Assembly: GCA_009859145.1 (NCBI GenBank)
Contig: VRVR01000053.1
Location: forward strand, 142,375 to 206,374
Direction: 5' to 3'
DNA length: 64,000 nt
DNA from: Andalucia godoyi
Taxonomy: Eukaryota; Discoba; Jakobea; Jakobida; Andaluciidae
Position 1 is the first letter of the stretch. Every line of letters starts with the position of its first letter. The notes beneath the pieces were generated by a model. It was not told the origin of the DNA and did no database searches. It was given only the letters and a program-made list of their open reading frames with translations. Below, in pieces: positions 40,889 through 48,827 of the stretch. The translations under genes were made by a program, and so were the position numbers.

Positions 40889-43639
40889 TCAGAAGAAAAA
40901 CGCAGAGCAATCGTGAGATGAGAATGGCAGAGTTGGGACAGAAGACTGCGGCATCAGCATCGAAGAAGGATTGGGAAGACTGTGCGAGCGAAATACCCCC
41001 GGGCCGCTCATAAACCTAGTGCGGTTGACGGCTGACGCAGACATCTTGCTGTCTAGATCAAACAACGACGAACGTCCAAAATAGCCATCATCGACCATGG
41101 TCTCATTTGATTGGTCCAAGTCGTCGAGCGCGTCGAGATCATCGCCAACACTGAGATCGGCATCCGGAGGGCTGCTCATCGAGCTTTCAGTCAGACCGTC
41201 ATCGTCGTGGACCGATTGACCCGTCAAGAACGACACGGAAATGGGGGGATGGGAAAGGGAACCAGGCGGGGAAGCGGAAACGCGGCCTTGATGTACAGCA
41301 TGCGATGCGCCACTCGCACTGGAAAGTTTCGAGGAATACGAGGTCCCAGTTGATGAGACACTCGATGCTCCGGAAGAAATTACGGAAGAATTGGAAACGA
41401 AGGAAGAGACACTGCTCGTGGACAGCCGCGGGTTCGGCGACGGAGGAACGCATGTCTCATCTTCGTCCGGAAGCCTCATTTCCGAGTACTTAGCCTTTTC
41501 GTCACGCGACATGCCCTTCCAACGATTTGCTGCTGCTGTCGACATCTCCGAAATCGAACACTTTTCATTCATCTTCTTGTATTCGACATAAAAGAGTCTT
41601 TGGAATCGATTGTACGCGTTTAGCGGCTTCTTTGGCTTCGCTCCATCTGACCCGGCGACAGAGGAACGGCGCGCAGCAGAAGGAGTTGTGGGTGTGGAAG
41701 GATCGTCGAAAGGAGATGCGGACACCGAAGGTCCGAGCGACACGTTGCGAAACAAGGGTGTCAGTGGCTGTTGAACTGCTGGGCTGACAGGAAGTGAAAC
41801 AGATGAATCGGCAACACCCACAGACGCGGATAGCATGGGTGCAGAGGCCGTGCGTCCCAGAGCCGAAGAGGTTGTCAAAATAGGAAGAGATACAACATCC
41901 CGTTTTCCCATCTTTGTTGTCAAAATGGGCGATAATGCCGGCTTTGTCGAGGCAGCGATTCCCGATGTCGTGCGAATTCCACTGATGACATTCGCAGTTG
42001 ACGCTCCTGGATGTGAAGAAGACGTTCCAGCGCTGCCGGCATTCGTCATCGTCGTCGTCGTAGGAGCAGTAAGGGTAGCAGTAGAAAAAGGAGGAGTAGA
42101 TACAGAGCCACCGGGATGTGAAACGACGGAGATGTTCAAGTGGATTGTCTGGCTTGGAGGGGACGTGCTCGTCGAGGACAACGGCAACTTGGCAGCAGTT
42201 ACAATCGGCAACACAATGGAATTCGATGTCGTGGTGTGCGAGTCAAACGCTAGATTCAGCGACGGATGCTCGGTTACCTTGAGCGGTGAAACCGAGGACT
42301 GGCTTGCGTTCGTCGGTGAGGACGAAGTATTTGATGGTGACGAAGAGGAAGACGTCACCAGGGATGAGCATTCCGACGATAGGCCAGCTCCCACAATGGA
42401 AGCAGGCGGCGCATGTGCAGATACTGAGGAAGACACCGGAACAACTGGCAGCATGACGACAGACGGTGCATGCGCAGCCTCCGACTCTCCTGTGCAGACA
42501 GAGCCATTTGAAACAGCGGCTTGCATTTGCTTTTGCAACTGCGATTGCTGCTGCTGCTGCAGTAGTAGTAGCTGTTGTTGTTGTTGCTGCTGCTGCTGCT
42601 GCAAGAGAAGAACTTGTTGACGCTGCAATTCAGCAGCCTCGACGGCATACCGCTGTCGCTCTTCTGCCGATAAGGATCTCCACTGGCTTCCCATGAGTCT
42701 GCAAATTTCAAAGAGCGACATTTCCGGATGAGCGACCTTCACCTGATCAAACTCCTGTTTGAAAAAGACGTTATAAGCATTGAGGGGCTTTTTCGTCTTT
42801 TCTTCCTTTTCCTTGTGGCCCTTTTCGTGGCCTCCAGCAGACGACGACGTCGCAGGCAATCCACAATGACACATCCCGTTTTCTCCGACGACGCATTTGC
42901 TATTTCTATCTTCTTTATCCTTCTTCTTGGAAGACGAAGATGGCGAAATGGACACGTTTTCGAGCCGCGCACCAACAGAACCAGTGGACGATGACGATGC
43001 AGTACGCTTCGATTGCGGAGGCGACGGAATTATCGTGTTTGTTTCTGGAAGACACAGCGGCATGTGATCCGAGACAGACGAAATCGATCTCTTGCGACCG
43101 CTATTAAGGGCATTGCTACCAATACTACAGACGCTACTGTTACTGCTGACGGTGGAACCATTGAATGAATAAAGAGCAGAGGATGAATGCGAGTTATTCA
43201 ACGCCGCCTTCTTTCTCAACAAGAACGATGTGTCCGGCAGCGAGCTTCCCAACAACCCACTGGAATTCGTTGGGGAAACACCCCCGGGTCGCATGACCGC
43301 GGCCGACACAGCACTTGACGATGGTACTGATACAGCTGATGACGGAAACGAGCCATTTTCAAAGGACCAGTTCCACGGTCCGCTATCTTCTTCCGACGTA
43401 GTAGGCTGTGGAGAAGGCGAAGACGACGATACGGATGAAGAAGAAGAAGAAGATGATGATGATGAGGACGAAGAAGAATAGGAGGAGGAAGAGGAGCAAG
43501 CAGACCGGCTTAAAGAAGCAGGCTGCAGATTGAGATTCATATGCAGATGGAGGTGGTGTGGGGTTTCATGGGGAACGCCGAAATCCACCGAGTCCGGGAC
43601 AGGAGAATCAAAGAACAAATCCACCGATCGTCCATCCAT
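40889..43639 (-). CDS. Two-HMG-box protein, Ser/Thr/Gln-rich
   Basis: A 916-aa protein from the ATG at 43639 (MDGRSVDLFFDSP); the frame upstream is only pyrimidine-tract translation. HMG box 1 (about 280-340) begins KKPLNAYNVFFKQEF and includes HPEMSLFEICRLMGSQWRSLSAEERQRY. HMG box 2 (about 665-720) begins PKKPLNAYNRFQRLF and includes EMSTAAANRWKGMSRDEKAKYSE. Box 2 lacks some usual core residues but keeps the xxPLNAYxxF start and the W. Poly-Gln (encoded by CTG/TTG-complement repeats at 42543-42602) follows box 1, and a poly-Ser run lies near residues 48-75. Likely a nuclear architectural or transcription factor. It is divergent from the 44377 gene. Confidence 0.88.
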   Translation of the reverse strand: MDGRSVDLFFDSPVPDSVDFGVPHETPHHLHLHMNLNLQPASLSRSACSSSSSYSSSSSSSSSSSSSSSVSSSSPSPQPTTSEEDSGPWNWSFENGSFPSSAVSVPSSSAVSAAVMRPGGVSPTNSSGLLGSSLPDTSFLLRKKAALNNSHSSSALYSFNGSTVSSNSSVCSIGSNALNSGRKRSISSVSDHMPLCLPETNTIIPSPPQSKRTASSSSTGSVGARLENVSISPSSSSKKKDKEDRNSKCVVGENGMCHCGLPATSSSAGGHEKGHKEKEEKTKKPLNAYNVFFKQEFDQVKVAHPEMSLFEICRLMGSQWRSLSAEERQRYAVEAAELQRQQVLLLQQQQQQQQQQLLLLQQQQQSQLQKQMQAAVSNGSVCTGESEAAHAPSVVMLPVVPVSSSVSAHAPPASIVGAGLSSECSSLVTSSSSSPSNTSSSPTNASQSSVSPLKVTEHPSLNLAFDSHTTTSNSIVLPIVTAAKLPLSSTSTSPPSQTIHLNISVVSHPGGSVSTPPFSTATLTAPTTTTMTNAGSAGTSSSHPGASTANVISGIRTTSGIAASTKPALSPILTTKMGKRDVVSLPILTTSSALGRTASAPMLSASVGVADSSVSLPVSPAVQQPLTPLFRNVSLGPSVSASPFDDPSTPTTPSAARRSSVAGSDGAKPKKPLNAYNRFQRLFYVEYKKMNEKCSISEMSTAAANRWKGMSRDEKAKYSEMRLPDEDETCVPPSPNPRLSTSSVSSFVSNSSVISSGASSVSSTGTSYSSKLSSASGASHAVHQGRVSASPPGSLSHPPISVSFLTGQSVHDDDGLTESSMSSPPDADLSVGDDLDALDDLDQSNETMVDDGYFGRSSLFDLDSKMSASAVNRTRFMSGPGVFRSHSLPNPSSMLMPQSSVPTLPFSSHDCSAFFF

Positions 43640-44376
43640 CCTGATAACCACACAATGAGAAAACGCTCTCAGCCACACACACACACACACACACGCAGAC
43701 CAACAGGAGTCCTGACACTTGTCGGGGAGTGAAAAAAAAAATAATAGAGAGAGGCGAGGCAAGCAGAAGAGAGATGAGAAATATGTAATAAAAATAAAAA
43801 TAATTATAATATATGAATGAGACAGTTGATGATGCTGCTGATGATAATGATGACGATGATGAAAAGAAAGAAGAAGAAGGCGAAAAAGAGAAGCGAAGAA
43901 GAAAAGAAAAGAGAAACAGAAAACAGAAAACAGAAAACAGAAAACAGAAAACAGAAAACAGAAAAAACGGGGATATTTTCGTGTTCGAAATATGCGTAAA
44001 AAGAACGAGGGGGGGGTTTCGGGCGACAATACAAAAGGGGACTGCACTTTCTCATATTTACATATATATATATATGTATGTATGCATGTATATATATATG
44101 TTGCAGAAAACAATTTTTTTTAGTATTATTTGTCGGGTGATTTTTTTGGATTTTTTTTGTTCGTTGATGGTCTGTATTTTGCGCCGACAAACCCTAGTTT
44201 TTCTTCCAAATCCCTGCCTTACAACAGATTGTTTTTCTGATGCAGTTCACTGTTTCTTCTCCGTTTCTGGAATCTACAGTATGTATGAATTTGTGAAGCC
44301 GAATCAAACTGCCGGTTCGTGTCCGTTTCCCTTGTCTTCTCTTCTGACGGGTAGGGGGTGGTGGGTGGTTGCTGCT
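43640..44376. promoter_or_regulatory. Divergent region with heptamer repeat
   Basis: 737 bp between divergent start codons. It holds a (CA)n at 43676-43696, a purine-rich tract (43860-43915), about seven tandem ACAGAAA heptamers (about 43916-43970), and an alternating ATATGTATGTATGC tract (44058-44100). AAACCCTAG at 44186-44194 resembles a telo-box. An in-frame upstream ATG exists at 44281. Confidence 0.6.
43916..43970 (+). repeat. (ACAGAAA)n heptamer minisatellite
   Basis: About seven tandem seven-base units in the 5' region of the 44377 gene and the HMG gene. Pure enough to suggest recent slippage. Confidence 0.9.
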
Positions 44377-46968
44377 ATGAAAAACTGGGAGCGACTCGTT
44401 GGGAAAGCAGTCTCGATTGGGATTGACAAGCTGCTTCTGGCCCGGGAAAACCCGCCATCAGATGCAAAAAATGTAAGGTTTCAGGCAGAGAATGACTCTC
44501 GGAACTTCTTTGATATTGTTCGTGAAATCACAACAAAGAATCCAGCCACAAACAGCCATCATCATCATCGTCTTGGCGGCAACCGTGGTGATGACGCAGA
44601 TGAAGATGAAGACGAAGAAGCGGGTGGCGGTGGTGGTGATATCACGAGACTTGCTTCTTCTTCTCCTGCTCCATCGTCTGCGATTGATTCTTCGCTGGAT
44701 GCGGAACAGCGCAGAGAAAAGTTGCTCATGAAGACGAACCGTCGGAAAAGAACGGATCTCGTCGACGACGGTGATGTGTATGTGCTGTGCACACACGGAA
44801 TTCCACATGCGTTCATTTGGAATTTGGCCTTGAAAAAGGCACGGCAGGGCGCGACGAAGCAATTCGAGCTGCGGAATGAAGGCCGGCCGAGAGAAGTCAG
44901 GCCGCATGAATCTGTTATGGAGGCGTTCTTTTTGTTTCGGTACGCCAGTTTGAGAAAGTGCCTGGCGCAGGTGACATCGTCCAAGAGGTCTTCTGCAGTC
45001 CTCGGCTCCTTTCTGCACTATATCATACTGGACATCTTCGGCGACTCGCTCCCACAGTCAGTCTTCCAGGAAAATTCGAGCAGCGGTTTTTCCACGGAGG
45101 AAGCGGTATGTGCTGAGGGCAGCAGGTCAAGGTCCGCGCCACCGCTACCACTTCACCCATCACCACCAGCAGCAGTCCTGGCTTCACGCAAGAAAGAGGT
45201 GCTGGGCCACGCCCTGGACCGTCTTGCAAAGTACTACACCATCTTCTTCCAGTACGTACATGACGTGTGTATGAAGGTCATGCCACCGCCACAGAGCAGA
45301 GCAGCGGTGCTGACACCGTCGTCGGCGTCCGATTCGATCCTCGAGTGGTACCCTTTTCTACTGGCGCATGCTACATGTGAATCTCTTTTGGTGGTCTTTC
45401 CGGGCGAATCGGTGTCTGCAGTGATTGACAGACCAACTCAGATGCGAGTCTTTGCAACTTCCTTGTCGCTGCTGAAGGGCTTGATTCCATCGACGTCCTT
45501 CGTTTTGGAACGCCGCTTAGACTTGTTTGGGCCTGTCGAAAGCTTCGAGCCGCTTCCTCCGGCCATCCGACTCTTCCACCTCAAGGACAAATCAGACCTG
45601 AAAAAATCGCAGGAGGTCAAGTTTCAAGAGGATATTCTGGAAGAATCGCTGGAGATTGGCGACGAAGTAAACTGGAAAGAGATCCGGGAGAAGAAGAGAA
45701 AGCAAAAGGTGAACAGCAAGAGACGAGCAGAAGCTCATGCGAAGGACCGCGGGTCTCCGGAGCGACTGGCTCTGAGCGGAACGACGGCGCCGCCGAGGGT
45801 TGCGAATCATTCTTCACAGCCTGTCGGTGGTGCTCAGAAGAGATGGGGCAAGGTCAGTCTCCTTGTCAGATCAAACATTTCTTCCCCTCTCTCTGCGAAT
45901 CCGCCGGGCAGTCCTGCGCAGGATGTCTCTGCAGCCGTTCCTCCAACCAGCCGATCGTCATCCTCTGCATCCAGCCGGTTCGGAAAATCCGATCAAAAGA
46001 CAGACGTCGCCACCCTTAGCATTGAAACTCCCCTCGAAGAGGAGCTCTGCAAGTACGCAAAAATATACAAGGAGCAAAACTTGGTAAGCCGCACGGCTCC
46101 GGGATTTTTGACACAGTTTGAGATTCCAGTGTCCCCCTCTGTCCGCGAGATGGTAGCGATCTCTCGCGAGCACGCATCGCGATTTTGCAAAACAATATCG
46201 TGTTCGAAACCGGATATTCGGAATCGATTGCCAGCGACGTCCGGAAAACCGAAGTTAAAGAAGCCTGCGGAGGTCACCAGTCGCCAACAAGACGGACCCG
46301 AGATCGAGGTCATTACGCACAGCAGACCGCCTTCGCAGGGAATTTTCCTCACAGATGTTCCTTTGGATTTAGGGTCCGCAAAAATGCTGTCTAATGCGCC
46401 CTCTGGGAGCTCATCTCGGTCTGGAACAGCCAGTCCTGCCGGAAAGGCTCATGTTGCACAGTCCAGCCCAGGTGACGATTCTTTGCTTCGAAAGTCGACT
46501 CCTGGCTGGGCTGTGACGCGCCATTTCGGTCTTGTCGAAGACTATCATGACTTTACTGCAGCGGAAAAGGCTCCTCATGACTACTTTTCCACAGTCACGA
46601 TGTCGCCCCTCATAGGCCGTTTTCTCCAGTTTCCCGGTTCTGTTGCAGTGCTGTCCAGTTCCACAAAATCGCTGACTGCGTGGGCCACTGCGAATGTAAC
46701 TTCCACACAGTCTTCCTTTGATCCGACGGCCCACATGACGAGCCCTGCTCTGAACAGCGCATTCGAAAAATCCTTTTCCACCAGTGGCCGACGACAGTTT
46801 CTTCGAATGCGCTTTCGTCCGGAGCAGCCCAAAGGCCTTCTTCTTCCCATTGTGTCTGGAGCCGTAGAAATGTTCAAAACAAACCGTCAGCAACAAAACA
46901 AGCCCCTCGAAAGCGTCTTGCCGAGAGTTGGGACTTCCGACAGCATGCATTCCTTACCCTGCGAGTAA
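44377..46968 (+). CDS. Unknown protein, 863 aa
   Basis: I do not recognise it. I chose the ATG at 44377 (MKNWERLVGKAVSIG); one at 44281 would add 32 poorly conserved-looking residues. The first third seems globular and helical: WERLVGKAVSIGIDKLLLAREN, EVRPHESVMEAFFLFRYASLRKCLAQV, HYIILDIFGDSLPQSVF, YYTIFFQYVHDVCMKVMP and ESLLVVFPGESVSAVIDRP. A basic helical stretch (EIREKKRKQKVNSKRRAEAHAK, about 427-450) could bind nucleic acid or membranes. The rest is Ser/Pro-rich with short ordered parts (RQFLRMRFRPEQPKGLLLPI near the end). An acidic/Gly insertion (about 68-88) is low complexity. No function assigned. Confidence 0.7.
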   Translation: MKNWERLVGKAVSIGIDKLLLARENPPSDAKNVRFQAENDSRNFFDIVREITTKNPATNSHHHHRLGGNRGDDADEDEDEEAGGGGGDITRLASSSPAPSSAIDSSLDAEQRREKLLMKTNRRKRTDLVDDGDVYVLCTHGIPHAFIWNLALKKARQGATKQFELRNEGRPREVRPHESVMEAFFLFRYASLRKCLAQVTSSKRSSAVLGSFLHYIILDIFGDSLPQSVFQENSSSGFSTEEAVCAEGSRSRSAPPLPLHPSPPAAVLASRKKEVLGHALDRLAKYYTIFFQYVHDVCMKVMPPPQSRAAVLTPSSASDSILEWYPFLLAHATCESLLVVFPGESVSAVIDRPTQMRVFATSLSLLKGLIPSTSFVLERRLDLFGPVESFEPLPPAIRLFHLKDKSDLKKSQEVKFQEDILEESLEIGDEVNWKEIREKKRKQKVNSKRRAEAHAKDRGSPERLALSGTTAPPRVANHSSQPVGGAQKRWGKVSLLVRSNISSPLSANPPGSPAQDVSAAVPPTSRSSSSASSRFGKSDQKTDVATLSIETPLEEELCKYAKIYKEQNLVSRTAPGFLTQFEIPVSPSVREMVAISREHASRFCKTISCSKPDIRNRLPATSGKPKLKKPAEVTSRQQDGPEIEVITHSRPPSQGIFLTDVPLDLGSAKMLSNAPSGSSSRSGTASPAGKAHVAQSSPGDDSLLRKSTPGWAVTRHFGLVEDYHDFTAAEKAPHDYFSTVTMSPLIGRFLQFPGSVAVLSSSTKSLTAWATANVTSTQSSFDPTAHMTSPALNSAFEKSFSTSGRRQFLRMRFRPEQPKGLLLPIVSGAVEMFKTNRQQQNKPLESVLPRVGTSDSMHSLPCE

Positions 46969-47296
46969 TCATCATTGCGCGCACACCAGTCACCGCATCC
47001 GTCCCGGTTTTTCAAGTCTATAAACACACACACACACACACAGAGAGAGAGAGCATCGCCACTCTTGCTTGCTTGGCCGCGAGTCTTGCAAAAGCTGGCA
47101 TTTTTACACATGGCTATTTCTCTTTACAAGTACTAAAAAAAATAGTAATAAAAATAATACAAAAAACAAAAAACCAAAGAAAGAAGAAAGAAAAGATCGC
47201 TCTCCTATGCATCATGGATCTTTGCAGAAAAAAGCGCTTGGTTTCCAGTGACGGAAGCTCGGGGGCGCACGTCAAAAATGCGTGATCAGAGCCCAC
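46969..47296. other. Convergent 3' intergenic region
   Basis: Contains a short CA/GA repeat (about 47022-47052) and an A-rich stretch (47135-47195). No gene. Confidence 0.6.
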
Positions 47297-47965
47297 CTAC
47301 TCTGACTTGCGAGTATCCTTCTTCTCACCCGCCGCGATGCTGGCACCCGTCAGTTGTTCCGTTCCGAGCGGTGTATCTGCAGGAACATCGCAGATCTTAG
47401 GGGTTGCTACGCTGTCCAGTCTGCTTGCGATTGCGGCGGAATGCTGGTTGACAAGCGCAGTCGCAGAAGCTTTGAGAGCAGCGTCAAGCGCCTTTGAAGC
47501 GTTTTCAGAGAGCCACTTTGAACCAAAGACAAGACCTTGTTTTGCGACACCGTGGGCAACTCCTCCGATTGATGCAATCTTCGCGTCGATAACATGTTCG
47601 TGCGCCGAGAGGAACGGCTTAATGTACCGCAAATACATGTATTTTGCGCCCTGTGTCTGCGGAAGCTGGAGCCACAGAACAAACAAGAATTTGGCCTCAA
47701 AATAAAACGGAATGATCCAAAACACAACATCTGCAAAATACTCGACAAACGAAAAAAACCCAAGAATGATCCAATACGTGAGCCATTGATCATCATCTTC
47801 GCGATCCGGGGTTTCAAGCGCTTTGAAGGAGCGGTAGGCTGGATACACAAGCGACAGGACCATCGTTAGAGGTCGCGAAAGCAAAAAGGACAGCATGTAT
47901 GCAGTGGTGGCAGGGAACGAACTTCCAAATTTTAAACAACTGAGGAGTCCAAGAACAATGAGCAT
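47297..47965 (-). CDS. REEP/HVA22/TB2-DP1 ER membrane-shaping protein
   Basis: A 222-aa protein with the TB2/DP1/HVA22 domain: LSLVYPAYRSFKALETPD, then DDDQWLTYWIILGFFSFVEYFADVVFWIIPFYFEAKFLFVLWLQLPQTQGAKYMY and a short amphipathic-like LRYIKPFLSAHEH. This is the REEP5/Yop1 order: hairpin membrane segments that curve tubular ER. The N-terminal part (1-35) is an extra hydrophobic stretch. The C-terminal tail is Ala-rich and soluble. It should localise to the ER membrane and interact with reticulon- or atlastin-type proteins. The start at 47965 is the first ATG after an upstream stop. Confidence 0.93.
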   Translation of the reverse strand: MLIVLGLLSCLKFGSSFPATTAYMLSFLLSRPLTMVLSLVYPAYRSFKALETPDREDDDQWLTYWIILGFFSFVEYFADVVFWIIPFYFEAKFLFVLWLQLPQTQGAKYMYLRYIKPFLSAHEHVIDAKIASIGGVAHGVAKQGLVFGSKWLSENASKALDAALKASATALVNQHSAAIASRLDSVATPKICDVPADTPLGTEQLTGASIAAGEKKDTRKSE

Positions 47966-48827
47966 CAGACAAGTACGCCACGCTCCACTCTCGTTTTTCT
48001 TCTTCTTCCTTGCTGCTCTTCTTCTTCCCTGTGATTCTTCTTCTTCTTCTTCTTCTTTTTGAGCGCACTCGGAAGATCTACAAAGTGTCCCAGGACAGGC
48101 CGATGGCTGAGAAAAACGTCCGAGCGAGAGCCGACGAATAATGACACGTCATTGTCATGCAAACGGAAGTATCCATAAACAGACATGGTCAATACTGGCC
48201 GACACTAGCACGTTTGTTTCACAGGGGAATTCGTGCTTACGCACGCTCGGCCAGAATTCAGCCGGTGACATAGGCTCTGCACTTTCGACGCTCTTTAACG
48301 CAGCATCCGTAGCCATCTATTCTATCATTCGTTGGTTTCACTCATTTAATTCAAATATGGGCGTGAGTGCGCTGGGATGACGCATTCGCCTACGCCTACG
48401 CCGCCCGATGCAGGGCCGTCAGCATCAAAATGCACCCTTCTCAGGAAGACCGTGAGGCGTGTTGGGGGCCTGTCCCCTTCGCGGCAACGGGATGCAAGAC
48501 TGAATGTACACGTTCAGTGTATAATGTAGGCGTCGTCAAGTGTCGTTGGGGGAAAGCTGCGAACGGAAAGCTGTGGTTTATGCATGCATATGAATGTCGA
48601 CATAACGGTAAAATGAACCGATTTGTGCTTTCAGCCGGTCGAAACAGAAAGACTATGTGCGTAGCTGATTTATCCCCTTCCCAGTACTGCAGCGCAGTCC
48701 CGGATGCAACATTGCTGATGCAAACAGTCAGCGACAGCTATGGATGATCAGTGTACAATGCACGCATTACGAAAGAAGGGTTTTTTTTAATTAATTAATT
48801 TAAATACAGCAAACAACTGGGGGCAGT
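47966..48827. other. Gene-free block carrying repeat copy B
   Basis: 862 bp without a gene. A TTC-type pyrimidine/purine run at 48035-48060 precedes REEP on its coding strand. Repeat copy B fills 48137-48527. The remainder (48528-48827) has no recognisable gene; an AT-rich TTAATTAATTTAAAT tract lies at 48789-48806. Confidence 0.65.
48137..48527 (-). repeat. Dispersed repeat, copy B (inverted to copy A)
   Basis: Reverse-complement partner of copy A. Blocks: 48137-48224 (83/88 identity to 36258-36345), 48412-48447 (matches 36089-36127 closely) and 48450-48527 (matches 35934-36010). The order is the same and the orientation opposite. The spacer between the first two blocks differs in length and sequence from copy A. 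Confidence 0.85.

Noticed and set aside
44281-44376. Upstream ATG at 44281 as the start of the 863-aa gene
   Set aside because: It is in frame, but the added 32 residues look like 5' UTR translation (Gly/Trp-rich, no conserved feature). Kept only as an alternative.
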